Shown here: in pieces, positions 7,383-16,500 of the stretch
Layout: each line of letters opens with the position of its first letter
Position numbering within the stretch: the first letter of the stretch is position 1
NCBI GenBank assembly: GCA_016220095.1
Contig: JACRIJ010000119.1
Coordinates: forward strand, 1-38,970
Reading direction: 5' to 3'
DNA: 38,970 nt
From: Planctomycetota bacterium
GTDB lineage: Bacteria > Planctomycetota > MHYJ01 > JACQXL01 > JACRIJ01
Made by a program: the position numbers and the translations under genes
The notes under the pieces: model-generated
What the model was told of the DNA's origin: nothing
What the model saw: the letters and a program-made list of their open reading frames with translations, nothing else
Databases searched by the model: none

Positions 7383-7566
7383 GGAACAGTTACAACAGTG
7401 TTGGCTGGCTGCCCGGAAAATTTTCAAGGCAAAGGGGAAAAGCCGGAAATTATGGGCAAAAAAGCCTATAGAAGTCAAGATTAAGGAATTGATTCAGCTT
7501 CAGAAGGCCATGGTTAAGGCTAATCCTGAATTTCGCAATAGCAGGATAATTCCGTGGAAGATATGA
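7369..7566 (+). CDS. Small basic partner of the nucleotidyltransferase
   Basis: This 65-residue, strongly basic, helical protein starts 14 nt before the stop of the nucleotidyltransferase gene, so it is translationally coupled to it. I see no HEPN motif (RxxxxH) and no catalytic pattern. The helix EVKIKELIQLQKAMVKANPE and a terminal P-W-K-I are its most distinctive parts. A toxin-antitoxin partner role is inferred only from the overlap and size. Confidence 0.6.
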   Translation: MSLNKEQLQQCWLAARKIFKAKGKSRKLWAKKPIEVKIKELIQLQKAMVKANPEFRNSRIIPWKI

Positions 7567-7593
7567 AGCAGTATCGCGGCTGGAAGTGTTTCA

Positions 7594-7656
7594 TGAATTT
7601 AAGGTGTAAGATTGCAGATTTAAGATATTTTTAGAATGAAAATGAAATTTCATTTT
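7594..7656. repeat. AT-rich TTAAGATTT repeat plus palindrome between convergent genes
   Basis: aatttaaggtgtaagattgcagatttaagatatttttag belongs to the AT-rich phrase family also at 10494, 13530, 30494 and 37965. It is followed by a perfect 18-nt palindrome AAAATGAAATTTCATTTT (7639-7656) that overlaps the stop codon of the CAP gene. It sits between the plus-strand gene ending at 7566 and the minus-strand gene ending at 7650. Confidence 0.5.
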
Positions 7657-8738
7657 TTTATAAAAGACGCTGCCCCATTTCCGAAATTGATTACCCATGA
7701 CATGTTTGTCTTGCCTACGCCCATCTGGGTATAGGGTTCCAGAACGAGTTCCCTGTGGTGTGAAGGCGAGTTATACCAGCCGTTGAATATGCCATCCGCG
7801 TCCAGCATGTGCATGGCGGCGTTCTCGCCGACCAGCGTGCCTGTGTACTTTTCCAGCATGGCGCGTTTGAGAGGGTTTTCCCTTCCAGGCACGTTTTCCT
7901 CGTGGCCGCAATACTTGTTCGCGTCCATGTAATCGGCGTGTTTTTTCGCGGACGTGTACAGTATTTCATTCATTTCCAGCACGCGAAGCCCCATCATTTC
8001 CCTGTATTCGTTCGTGAGCTGGACGATTCGTTTTTCCTGGTCGGTCATGCCGGTCTTGATTTTCGCGTTGGACTGCCAGGCCTTTTTATTATGGGCGATA
8101 AGGTCGGTTTCCTTTTTATCCAGGGCGATTTCCTTCAGCAGGTTTTCGTTTTCAGCCGGGACGTTTACGGACATCTGTGTGAATATGCCGTTTATGGCCT
8201 CAATCAGGTCCGCGTTTTTCTGCGCCGCGGCCGGCAGGGCGGGGAGGCTTTTGGACGCGGCAGTCCAAAGCTCCTTGATTTTTGCCGTTTTTTCGTCAAT
8301 AACCTTCTGGTTCTGGTCCGCGAGCGGATTGGGCTTGGGCGGGTAAAATTGTTCGTCATTTACCATCTTCAGGGTTTCAGCTCGGAGCTTGTTCAGCTCT
8401 TCTTTTTTCTTTTTCAATGCCGAATTCTGGTTTGAACCGGCGGATTTTTTTACGGCCTCGGCGAATTCGGTCCTTTTTTTGGACAGAGCTTCAACGAATT
8501 TGTCTTTTAACGCCTTGCGCTGTTCTTCGGGCATATCCTTTGCCGAAATTATATCCGAGAACTCCTTGAAATATTCCTGGAATTTTTCCGGCACGGCGTC
8601 TTTGCCGGAGAATTTTTTTGCTACGGCATCGGCCTTTTGTTCCGGGGTCTGCGCAGGCGGTTCGGCGGGTTTATCCTGCGCGAGGAGCAGGAGCGGAAAC
8701 ATGGCCGTAGAAAGTAAGGACAGCAGGAGTTTTTTCAT
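7650..8738 (-). CDS. Secreted CAP (SCP/PR-1) domain protein with long helical stalk
   Basis: The 362-residue protein has a signal peptide (1-20, ending LLLLAQ). A charged Lys/Glu/Ala-rich helical stretch, probably coiled coil, covers about 25-225. A CAP domain covers about 236-360, seen as TNEYREMMGLRVL, then KKHADYMDANKYCGHEE, GENAAMH and SPSHHRELVLEPYTQMGVG, with the family's two histidines in the HADYM and GHEE segments. Bacterial CAP domains are secreted proteins of mostly unknown activity. The gene starts 13 nt after the DUF3352-like gene, so it is second in a two-gene operon. AAGGA precedes the ATG. Confidence 0.85.
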   Translation of the reverse strand: MKKLLLSLLSTAMFPLLLLAQDKPAEPPAQTPEQKADAVAKKFSGKDAVPEKFQEYFKEFSDIISAKDMPEEQRKALKDKFVEALSKKRTEFAEAVKKSAGSNQNSALKKKKEELNKLRAETLKMVNDEQFYPPKPNPLADQNQKVIDEKTAKIKELWTAASKSLPALPAAAQKNADLIEAINGIFTQMSVNVPAENENLLKEIALDKKETDLIAHNKKAWQSNAKIKTGMTDQEKRIVQLTNEYREMMGLRVLEMNEILYTSAKKHADYMDANKYCGHEENVPGRENPLKRAMLEKYTGTLVGENAAMHMLDADGIFNGWYNSPSHHRELVLEPYTQMGVGKTNMSWVINFGNGAASFIKK

Positions 8739-8751
8739 GACAAGGATTTCC

Positions 8752-10473
8752 TTAGAAACCTGCTACAGCGCTGAATATCAGGATGCCTGCAGGTCCCATC
8801 GGTGAATCCGATGTTATGGTTACCTGGCCCGGGGTTTCGGTGGTATACGAAACTGAGCCGGTGAATTCATTTATGGAGTCAAACATATCATCACTTCCCA
8901 GGATCATGGCAAGGGGCGATGATTTGAGCCCGTTAAGGTCGAAATACATGAGTTTAGATGCCTTTTTCGGCAGGAACGCGGTTTTTTTCTTGAAATCCTC
9001 TGAAAATGCCAAGGTTTTTTTGTCCTTGAATTCATCAACTATTTTTTCCAGGCTTTCGCAGGAGCCGGCAAATACGAAGTACTTGTTCTCCAGGAAACAG
9101 TAGGCGGCTTTGGAAAATTCGCCGTACTCCTCGCTGTCGTTGTATCTTATGGCAACATCCTTGTATTTCTTTTCATTAAACAGTTCGTTTTCGCTCTCTG
9201 TAATAGCGGATTCTATTTTTTTCGCGATAACCGCGGCGGCATTCGCGTCTTTTACCGTGCATGCAAAACCGCCGTCAATGCCGAATTCGCCGCCGGTTTT
9301 TATGAATATGGCGGTTTCGCCGTTGACGTTCCCGGCGATTTCATCAAAGGTTACTCCGATGGTTTCCTCGGCTTCCTTGATGTTCCCGAAAATATCCTCG
9401 TTTTCAAACAGATACGGCTCTACGTCGGAGAGCCATTTCTGGATATTGGCCCATGTAGCCTTGCCGTCGCCCGCGTTGGCCCATATGCACAGGAAAGAGT
9501 CCGAGGGCATGACATTGAACAGGGTATTTTCCGCGGCCGGCTGGTTGAAGAATGTCTTGGCAAGCTGGTTTTCCCCTTGGGTGAAAAACGCGGTTTTGCT
9601 CATGAATTTTCCGTCGGTTTTTGAAGAAGCCATACCTATGGAGCCGAGCGTGTTAAAATCAAGCCCTTCAAAAAGCGAGGCCCAATACTTTTTCGACCAC
9701 TCTTCTCCTTCCATGCATTTTTCCCATCCGGTCCTGAAGGCCGCGAAATCAAAATATCCCCTGAGAAAATCATTATTGCTTTGGATGGCCTTTGTCTTCA
9801 GGTATTTCGCGTTTGTTGCGAGCGATTTGGCAGGCGCGGTTTTGGTCGCCGTTACGAATGCCTTCAAGGTATTCGCGTTATTGCTGAGGCAGAAATATTT
9901 GTTTTGCGCCGTGCAGAGAAGCAGTTCTTCATTTTCAAAAAGGAAGCTCATGGATTCGGAAAGGACTTCGCGGTTTTCATCGCTGGAAACGCCGTATATT
10001 TTCACGTTGGCCGCAGAGTCAGTTTCTTCAAGGACTGATTTTTTCACCGCGCTTTGCAGAAGGCCGTCAAAGAAAGCGCAATTGTCCGTCTGCAGTGTAA
10101 AGAGTATGGACGGTTCGTACTCCATGTACACCTTCTGGAAATCCGTTATGGCGAAATTGACGGAGGTGATGGAATTCAGGGCTTTTTTCAATTCGTCTTT
10201 GTTTGCGCCGGTTTCTTTTGAGAATTCACCCAGCCAGTCGTTGATTCCTTTTTCAATCCGGTCTTTCGTGGATTCTTCATCCCCGGAGGCCGGGAGTTTT
10301 GTTGAGAGGAACTTCATGGCGGCGTCAAGGCCTGCCGGGCCGGCCTGCATGTATAGTATGGTATTTTCCGGAAGCATGGCGTCAATGGACGAATTGGCAG
10401 GTATGGTGCCCGTGGAGCAGATGAGCGCGAGTATGAAAAGTACGCCTGAAAAAACCGATTGAGCGGCATTCAT
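8752..10473 (-). CDS. Secreted DUF3352-like protein
   Basis: The 573-residue protein has an N-terminal signal segment (about 1-28) followed by MLPENTILYMQAGPAGLDAAM, which is how DUF3352-type secreted proteins open. Alternating segments then suggest two or more repeated alpha/beta halves: FAITDFQKVY; the ENEELLLCTAQNKYFCLSN strand pair; later AAYCFLENKYFVFAGSCESL; and SKLMYFDLNGLKSSPLAMIL. The C-terminus ends in a hydrophobic PAGILIFSAVAGF. Its biochemical role is unknown. It is first in an operon with the CAP-domain gene and is served by a consensus-like promoter at 10539-10567. Confidence 0.75.
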   Translation of the reverse strand: MNAAQSVFSGVLFILALICSTGTIPANSSIDAMLPENTILYMQAGPAGLDAAMKFLSTKLPASGDEESTKDRIEKGINDWLGEFSKETGANKDELKKALNSITSVNFAITDFQKVYMEYEPSILFTLQTDNCAFFDGLLQSAVKKSVLEETDSAANVKIYGVSSDENREVLSESMSFLFENEELLLCTAQNKYFCLSNNANTLKAFVTATKTAPAKSLATNAKYLKTKAIQSNNDFLRGYFDFAAFRTGWEKCMEGEEWSKKYWASLFEGLDFNTLGSIGMASSKTDGKFMSKTAFFTQGENQLAKTFFNQPAAENTLFNVMPSDSFLCIWANAGDGKATWANIQKWLSDVEPYLFENEDIFGNIKEAEETIGVTFDEIAGNVNGETAIFIKTGGEFGIDGGFACTVKDANAAAVIAKKIESAITESENELFNEKKYKDVAIRYNDSEEYGEFSKAAYCFLENKYFVFAGSCESLEKIVDEFKDKKTLAFSEDFKKKTAFLPKKASKLMYFDLNGLKSSPLAMILGSDDMFDSINEFTGSVSYTTETPGQVTITSDSPMGPAGILIFSAVAGF

Positions 10474-10493
10474 AATATAAACTCCTTAATAAA

Positions 10494-10530
10494 TAGAGAT
10501 TTAAGATTTTAGATTTTGTGAAAAAATCTT
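10494..10530. repeat. AT-rich TTAAGATTT repeat in a 5' leader
   Basis: agagatttaagattttagattttgtgaaaaaatctt lies between the promoter and the start codon of the DUF3352-like gene. Its arms AGATTTT and AAAATCT, around TTCAC, can form a short hairpin in the mRNA. Confidence 0.5.
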
Positions 10531-10538
10531 ACTTTTAT

Positions 10539-10567
10539 ATTATACAAGACCGGATTTCGTTTTGCAA
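10539..10567 (-). promoter_or_regulatory. Sigma-70-type promoter of the DUF3352-like/CAP operon
   Basis: On the minus strand: TTGCAA (10562-10567), a 17-nt spacer, then a perfect TATAAT (10539-10544). Predicted transcription start is near 10532, giving a leader of about 59 nt that carries the AT-rich hairpin and an AAGGAG ribosome site. Confidence 0.7.
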
Positions 10568-10652
10568 GTATTTTTTCAGGTTGTAGCGGGTTCCTTTCAC
10601 GTTAAATTTTTCATAAGCAGGCAGTATGAAGCAGGGAGAAGGCAGGCTGACG

Positions 10653-10743
10653 CACCGTTCGTCGTCCGTCGTCCGTCGTTCAACTGTCGCCTGTTCACCT
10701 ATCACCTTTCATCGTCGTCCCTCGCTGCTCACTACTGGTTACT
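10653..10743. repeat. Low-complexity phrase GTCGTCC tandem and TACTGGTTACTG
   Basis: A 7-nt tandem (cgtcgtccgtcgtccgtcgtt, in part, 10660-10680) is followed by tcacctatcacctttcatc and tcactactggttactg. This phrase overlaps the last codons of proC. Similar ACTGG phrases occur at 21450-21475 and 30333-30390. Confidence 0.5.
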
Positions 10744-11554
10744 GTTGTGACAACTCCTTCGCGCGTTCCGTTGCCTTGACGACGGCCTTGATAAGCGAAT
10801 GCCTGATGCCGCCGTCTTCAAGTTCCATGATGCCGTCAATAGTGCATCCGGCAGGGGTGGTTACCATATCTTTTAATTTTGCGGGGTGTTCGTTGGTGGT
10901 AAGCACCATTTTTGCGGCGCCGTACATTGCCTGGGCTACGAGTTCAGTGGCGGTTTCGCGGGGCAGGCCGACTTTTACGCCGCCTTCGGACAGGGCTTCT
11001 ATTATTATATACAGGAATGCCGGGCCGCTCGCGCTCAGGCCGGTAACTGCGTTCAGGTGTATTTCGTCTACTATCATGGTTCTGCCGAGGCTGTTGAAAA
11101 CTGCCATAGCCTTTTCAAGGTCTTCAGGAGAACAGTATCTGCCGGCGGCTATGCCGGTCATTCCGCATTGGATGGTGCAGGCGAGATTAGGCATGGTTCT
11201 TATGACTGGGATTTTTTTACCGAACGCATCTTCAATAGAAGACGCGGTAACCGAGGCCGCAACCGAGATAACGAGTTGTTTCGTGGAAACAACGGGCCTT
11301 ATTTCCGCGATGACGGATTTCATTGCCTGGGGTTTGACGGCGAGTATTATGATGGACGCGTTTTTACAGGCGGTTTTATTGTCTGTAAATACCGGAATGC
11401 CGAGTTGTTTGGACTGTTTCTCAGCGGTTTCCTTGTGCCTTGTAGTGGCGCAGATATTATTTTTAGAGGTTGCGGAGGTATTGGCAAGGCCGCGTATGAT
11501 AGCCTCGCCTATCTTGCCTGCGCCGATGACGCAGATTCGTTCATTTTTCAGCAT
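10739..11554 (-). CDS. proC: Pyrroline-5-carboxylate reductase
   Basis: The 271-residue enzyme reduces pyrroline-5-carboxylate to proline with NAD(P)H in the cytoplasm, the last step of proline synthesis. The Rossmann loop VIGAGKIGEAIIRGL lies at 9-23. The dimerisation domain has VTGLSASGPAFLYIIIEAL and the conserved late motif TTPAGCTIDGI. The ATG at 11554 is chosen over an in-frame start 26 codons upstream because the dinucleotide-binding fold begins right there and TAGGA precedes it. A near-perfect sigma-54 promoter lies 75-90 nt upstream. That would be unusual for a biosynthetic gene and may tie proline synthesis to nitrogen or stress control. Confidence 0.92.
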   Translation of the reverse strand: MLKNERICVIGAGKIGEAIIRGLANTSATSKNNICATTRHKETAEKQSKQLGIPVFTDNKTACKNASIIILAVKPQAMKSVIAEIRPVVSTKQLVISVAASVTASSIEDAFGKKIPVIRTMPNLACTIQCGMTGIAAGRYCSPEDLEKAMAVFNSLGRTMIVDEIHLNAVTGLSASGPAFLYIIIEALSEGGVKVGLPRETATELVAQAMYGAAKMVLTTNEHPAKLKDMVTTPAGCTIDGIMELEDGGIRHSLIKAVVKATERAKELSQQ

Positions 11555-11628
11555 TATTGTAAATCCTAAACACTGCCGTATAAACACCGGCATAAACCAA
11601 AAAAGTAAATTACTGATAAGAGAAAAAA

Positions 11629-11643
11629 GCAATTATTGTGCCA
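11629..11643 (-). promoter_or_regulatory. Sigma-54 (RpoN) promoter upstream of proC
   Basis: On the minus strand the site reads TGGCACAATAATTGC. The -24 GG and -12 GC are separated by exactly 10 nt, matching the RpoN consensus TGGCAC-N5-TTGC. Predicted transcription start is near 11618, giving a leader of about 64 nt to the proC ATG. Such promoters need an AAA+ enhancer-binding activator. Confidence 0.7.
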
Positions 11644-11673
11644 AAAACATGGCTTAACAGTTTATATGTTTTT

Positions 11674-11790
11674 CGTAACATGTTAAGGCACAATGTATTG
11701 AGATGCACGGTATTTCCCCGGCTGGGATTTTGTTAGAAGGCTGTCAAGCGGAACATTTATGTTGCAAGATGCGCATCAATATGTTACGAA
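11674..11790 (-). promoter_or_regulatory. Candidate upstream activator sites for the proC sigma-54 promoter
   Basis: Three ATGTT/AACAT boxes lie upstream of the promoter. TAACATGTTA, a perfect palindrome at 11676-11685, is centred near -62. AACATTTATGTT, a palindrome at 11752-11763, is centred near -139. AATATGTTAC lies at about 11779-11788, near -166. The same boxes recur at the same offsets upstream of the giant surface gene. The remainder of the 11555-11933 gap shows no gene. Confidence 0.55.
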
Positions 11791-11933
11791 ATGCGATGAA
11801 ACCTATTGATGTCTTTCAGGATTGATTGTAAAATCTTTTTTTACTTTGCGTTGCCCTCAGGGTCTATCACCGTTGCCGCGGAACAACATCCGCAGTCCTC
11901 GTACAAAAATTAGCAGGGCCTAAGCGCGGACCG

Positions 11934-13253
11934 TTATTTTTTCTTCGGGTTTTCCGCTTCTGCTTTGGACTTGAACAGTTCTATGAATTCCGTAGTCACG
12001 TTCTCCCATTCCTTGCCGAACAGCATCAGCAGGGTCTGCTTTACTACCTGCGGGTTTTCTCCGAGTGCGGAATATGTCCCGCCGGATGCGTTTGCCATGC
12101 TTGTGTAAACGGATTGGGCCTGCTGTTCATACGGCGCCATGTCCGGCGTTTTCGTATGGATGCTGTTGATTATAAATTTTTTCGGCTTGGATGGTTTTTC
12201 CGCGCCGCTCGCGACTTTCTTTTTAGCCTTGTTTTTCTTATTGTCTTTCGGCGGGGCCGGTACAAATGTCCCGTTTGCGGCGTCTTTTGCCATCTGGATG
12301 GTTCTGTCCGTGTCGCCCGGATGAGGCGGCGCGTCGCTTACGAATACGAGCACCTTCCATGTATCATCGCGCCATTCCAGTTCAGGGTCCGAAAGGGCAA
12401 CTTCAAGCGCCTTGTCAACTCCTTCTTCCCAGTCTTCGCCGCCTACCGCGCCGAGCTGGCGGTTGACCGCTTCCTGTATGACCTTCATGTCCGAACTCAG
12501 CGCAAGGCCGACCCATGCGGCGTCGTTAAAGCAGACAAATCCGATTTTTGACGATGGCGCCAGGGACATTACGATATTTACAAGAAACCTGACTTCTTTC
12601 TGCACGTTATCAACCGCGGGTCCCATGCTGGCTGTGATATCACAGCAGAAAACCAGGTCAATGCCGTTTTTGTTCAGGTCTTCCAGCCGTTCTACTTCAG
12701 TGGCGGCAAAACCTCTGCCGGATGCAACGCCGTTGGCAGGGGCTGGCGCTGCTGCGGCGGGCTTGGCCTTAAGTTCGCGAATGGTTGCGGCATGGTCAGG
12801 CAAAGCGCCGGTATTCTTTTCAATCCATTCCAGCCACTTTTTCTTCTTGTCGGCAGGTTTCTTTTCGCCTGTCAGGTTTGAAATCAGTTCAAGCGCCTTA
12901 TCGGTTGCGAAGGGCTGTTTTTTCAGTTCCAGAAAATTGTCAATTACGGTTTGCATAAGTTGGATGCTTTTTATCCGGCCCATGCAGTCGGTGTTTGAAC
13001 TTGCCGCGCCCGCGAGCGCGTAGGTGCGCAGATCCTGGTTTGAACTTTTTAAGGCGTCAAGGAGCATGGATTCGTATATGTCGTACGCCTTTTGGTTGCG
13101 CACTTCCATTATTGCGAATAGTTTTATGACCCAGTTTTCATTGCTGATGTATGCCTTGACAAGTTCGTCGGTTTTGTCCTGGGCCCGTACCGTCAGGGCG
13201 CAGAAAAACATTAAACCTGCCAATGCAATTGTAAAATTGATTTTTTTCAACAT
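11934..13253 (-). CDS. Secreted HEAT-like/von Willebrand factor A protein
   Basis: The 439-residue protein starts at the ATG at 13253, where AGGAAGG precedes the codon and a signal peptide (1-25, ending VRAQ) follows; a longer frame upstream lacks these. Residues about 28-130 are helical, HEAT-like, with a conserved feel at NENWVIKLFAIMEV. After a proline/alanine linker (165-176) comes a vWA domain (about 198-400) with the metal-site variant D205-I-T-A-S209; the usual form is DxSxS. A lysine-rich insert (KDNKKNKAKKK) lies inside the vWA region. vWA domains bind protein partners through a metal ion. The gene follows a small gene and giant surface gene 1 on the same strand and is probably in their operon. 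Confidence 0.85.
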   Translation of the reverse strand: MLKKINFTIALAGLMFFCALTVRAQDKTDELVKAYISNENWVIKLFAIMEVRNQKAYDIYESMLLDALKSSNQDLRTYALAGAASSNTDCMGRIKSIQLMQTVIDNFLELKKQPFATDKALELISNLTGEKKPADKKKKWLEWIEKNTGALPDHAATIRELKAKPAAAAPAPANGVASGRGFAATEVERLEDLNKNGIDLVFCCDITASMGPAVDNVQKEVRFLVNIVMSLAPSSKIGFVCFNDAAWVGLALSSDMKVIQEAVNRQLGAVGGEDWEEGVDKALEVALSDPELEWRDDTWKVLVFVSDAPPHPGDTDRTIQMAKDAANGTFVPAPPKDNKKNKAKKKVASGAEKPSKPKKFIINSIHTKTPDMAPYEQQAQSVYTSMANASGGTYSALGENPQVVKQTLLMLFGKEWENVTTEFIELFKSKAEAENPKKK

Positions 13254-13285
13254 GCCGTAGTCCTTCCTGTAAAAAAAACGCATTG

Positions 13286-13510
13286 TCAGATTTCCGATGC
13301 CTTCCAGCCGATAAGCCGTCCGTTCATGAAGAAGTAGTATTCTTTTGCCCTGGTATCCGCGGAGAAATACATCCATTCTTCAATGGGCGCGGAAGTCGGT
13401 TTATCCGTATGGATATGTTTTGAGACCGGTTTGCCGCGCAGTGCGATGATATCGTCGGGGCAAAATGGCGGGCAGACGCCCGATGGCCGTTCCTGCGGTT
13501 CGTGTTTCAT
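13286..13510 (-). CDS. Small protein of unknown function
   Basis: This 74-residue protein lies between the giant surface gene and the vWA gene, 32 nt before the latter. The ATG at 13510 is preferred because GGGAG lies 8 nt upstream; another in-frame ATG five codons earlier is part of that ribosome site. The sequence has a CPPFCP motif (residues about 13-18) that could bind a metal or form a disulfide, then an aromatic C-terminal half (EEWMYFS, EYYFFMNGRLIGW). There is no signal peptide and I do not recognise a family. Confidence 0.6.
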   Translation of the reverse strand: MKHEPQERPSGVCPPFCPDDIIALRGKPVSKHIHTDKPTSAPIEEWMYFSADTRAKEYYFFMNGRLIGWKASEI

Positions 13511-13529
13511 AATAAAATCTCCCATTAAA

Positions 13530-13559
13530 CCTTAATTCTTAAATCTAAAATCTTAAATC
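13530..13559. repeat. AT-rich TTAAGATTT repeat after giant surface gene 1
   Basis: ccttaattcttaaatctaaaatcttaaatc lies 15 nt past the stop codon of the 2452-residue surface protein gene and before the small gene. The same phrase family touches the 3' ends of the other two giant genes. Confidence 0.6.
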
Positions 13560-13573
13560 GCATGTCTGTTTCG

Positions 13574-16500
13574 TTACTTCGTCAATCGTGTAATGAAACA
13601 GCCTCTGCTTTTCGCGTTCTGGTTTGCTAATGATTCCAGGCTGTCGGCCTGGGCTGTTTCCAATTCGCTGACGGTTTCGTAGTTTTCGTAATTCGTGGCG
13701 GTTCCCGCGCCGTTAGCGGCCTGGGCGGTTGCCTGTACGGTTACTGTTATTTCATCCGGCAGGCTTATGCTTTGTCCGTCATTCGCGAATACTTTAAACT
13801 CGTAAGCGCCTGTCATGTAAGCGATAAAATAGGGTTTTTTTGACGTGCTGTTGTGCAACACCACGGGTACGCCCGCGGTTTGTTCCCATGTAAACGATAA
13901 AGCATCGCTTGTTGTCAGCCCGTCCGGATCCCATAAGGGATCGGTGCTCAAATCGGCGCTGAGATATACGATTGTGCCGATTGCTCCGGTAATGTCGGCT
14001 CCGGCATTGGCTGTAGGTACGCCGTTGGCAACGGTATCTATGATAAGGAATATTTCTTCTGACGCATTCAGCCCGTTTTCATCCGTTACGGTCAACCGGA
14101 AGCCGTAAGAGCCGGCAATTTGCGGTTTGAAAGTTATTGAGGAATTCGTACTGTCCGCGATAATCATTGCAGGGCCCAGGGTCTGGACCCACAGGAATTC
14201 CAGGTTGCCTTCGCCGGCGCTTGCAGTGCCGTCAAGTGTTACGATTGTGGGCGCGGAAAATATCCTGTGGTCTCCGTCAGGGTCAAGTACCGGGTCAATG
14301 GATATGGCGGCTGACGGGGCTATGGAATCCTTGCCGGGGATTACGGTAACTTCAATTTCAATCGGTATGCTTTCGCTGGTTCCGTCGTTGACCGTGAGTT
14401 TGAATTTATAGTTTCCTGAAGTAGCCGGATAAAATATAAGAAATTCCGAATTTGTGTCCGTAATCAGCACCTGTTTGCCGTAAGTCTGTTCCCATAAATA
14501 TGAGAGTTCGTCTTTGTCCGGGTCGGCGCTTTCCGAGGCGCTTATGATTACCTGCTGGCCGGCATAAGGCGGTTCGTTTGAGGGATAGAGTATTTTTGCG
14601 GATGCCTTGGGCAGGCTGTTTGAATCGTCGTTTACCCCGATAGTTACTGATACCGGCGCGCTGTACGAACTGCCGTCGTTTACAATGAGCTGGAATACGT
14701 AAACGCCGGACTTATCCGGTACAAAAGTCGGCGCAACGGAATTCGCGTTTGACAGCGTGACATCCTGCGGGCCTGACAGCTGGGACCAGAAATACGAAAG
14801 GGCTGATGAGTTAAGCGATTGCGATGATGATGAGTTTGTATCTGAGCTCAGTGTGCCGTTGAGTTGAACAGGTGTTCCGGCGGAGACAATCTGCGTAACG
14901 CCCGCGCTCGCGACCGGTACGGTATTATTCTGGGAATTTATCGTCAGATATACCGTATCAGTATCCGAATTTCCCGCCGTATCAGTTACGGTAAGCTGGA
15001 AATCCAGCAGGCCTGTGATATTCGCGCTGTTGAAGCTTGCGGTTGCTGTCGCGGCGTTTTGCAGATAAACAGTCGTGCCGCTTGTTTGTTTCCATTCGTA
15101 TGAAAGACCGTCGTTATTCGGGTCGCAGGAACCGGAACCGTCAAGAATTATGGCAGGTCCTGAGACGCAAGTCCTGTCCGGCCCGGCATCGGCGAACGGC
15201 GCGATATTGTTAATGGTAATCGTAACAGTGTCAGGATTGCTGTAGTAATATTGCGATGTTACAATGAGTTGCATGACGTAATTGCCCGGGATGTATCCCG
15301 TGAAATACGGCTGGGCGATTGCGGGATTGTTCAATTGCATGTCCACTGCTTCTGCCGGATAAGACAGAACCGTCCATTCGTAAGACAATGTCCCGGCGGG
15401 ATTTTCCATATCGTAACTCTGCGAACCGTCAAGATAAACCGCCGTTGGATTTATGGCAACATCATCGCCCGCGTCCGCAACAAGGGCACTGCTTAAGGAC
15501 ATCTCGGTTGGATTGCCGGTATCCCCGTTTTCGGTATCCCCTGTGCCGGTGTCTCCATTGCCGGTATCGCCGTTATTATTGCCGGTGTCCGGTAAAGAGA
15601 TTGTGAAAGTCCATGCGGAGCTCCAACCCGACGTATTGCCCTTGCCGTCCGTTGCCTTGACATGCCAGTAATAAGTGCCGTTTGAAAAAACCGCGCTTGT
15701 TGATGCCGATGAGAGGTTGTCTGTTGAGGCGTAAACGGGCAGAGAGAATGAGTTCGAGTCGTCGATTTCCACGGTATAATAAATGCCCGTGGCGTCGGTA
15801 ACGGACGTCCATGAAAATGAAATATCGGCGCTTTGCAGTGCGGAGCCGTTGGATGGGGCAAGGGATATGGGTTTTGAAGGCGAAAGGGTATCGCTCGCGG
15901 TGGAGAATTGGCATGGTATAAATCCGTTCGTATCGCCTATGTCGTTTGAGCCGTTGGGGGCGTATTGGTATGACGGTATGCCGTTCGTGCCCGCAGTGTC
16001 GGGCAATGTTACTGTTATTTTATTCTGGCTGAATGAGATATTGGAATTGGTCAGGCCTGAAAGCAGGTTTGTTGAACCGTCGGCATCCGTTACCTGCCAG
16101 TCGGCTATGTCTCCGGCGCTCGTAATAGTGTTGTTGAAAGTAAATGTAAGGGTGTTTATCCTGCCGTCGCTGTCCGTGTCATCGGCGGAAAAATTCGTGA
16201 TAATCAGCGTATTGGTTGTTACGGTTATGGGCGAAAGAGATGCGATTTTTGACGCCGTGCCGTCCACATCCGCGAGATTGCCCACGGTTGAAGAATAGCT
16301 GAGCGTGAATGAAGACGTCAGGTCAGCGGTTCCTTTTTCATTAAGGGCGAATCGTATCGTGCCCGGGGAGGTCTCCGTGCCTGAGGCTATGGTATGGGAA
16401 AAACTGCCGTTTTCCGTGAGCGTGAATCCCAGGCCAGTCGTAACGCTGGAGGCGGTTCCAAGGATGTCCTCGCTCAGGTTGATTTGCAGGACGTCAACCT

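Noticed and set aside
7809..8435. Plus-strand frames opposite the CAP-domain gene
   Set aside because: The minus-strand CAP motifs and signal peptide explain the region; the opposite frames are valine/phenylalanine-rich shadows.
9110..10462. Long plus-strand open frame (450 codons) opposite the DUF3352-like gene
   Set aside because: It mirrors a gene with signal peptide, ribosome site, promoter and operon context; its translation is serine- and phenylalanine-rich with no domain pattern.
10626..11657. Plus-strand open frame (343 codons) opposite proC
   Set aside because: The minus strand encodes a complete, recognisable pyrroline-5-carboxylate reductase; the plus frame has no ribosome site and no family pattern.
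11629..11790. Mobile element (MITE) explanation for the two AACAT/ATGTT modules
   Set aside because: There are no terminal inverted repeats or target duplications, only boxes at fixed offsets with diverged filler, and both copies end in a sigma-54 promoter pointing at a gene.
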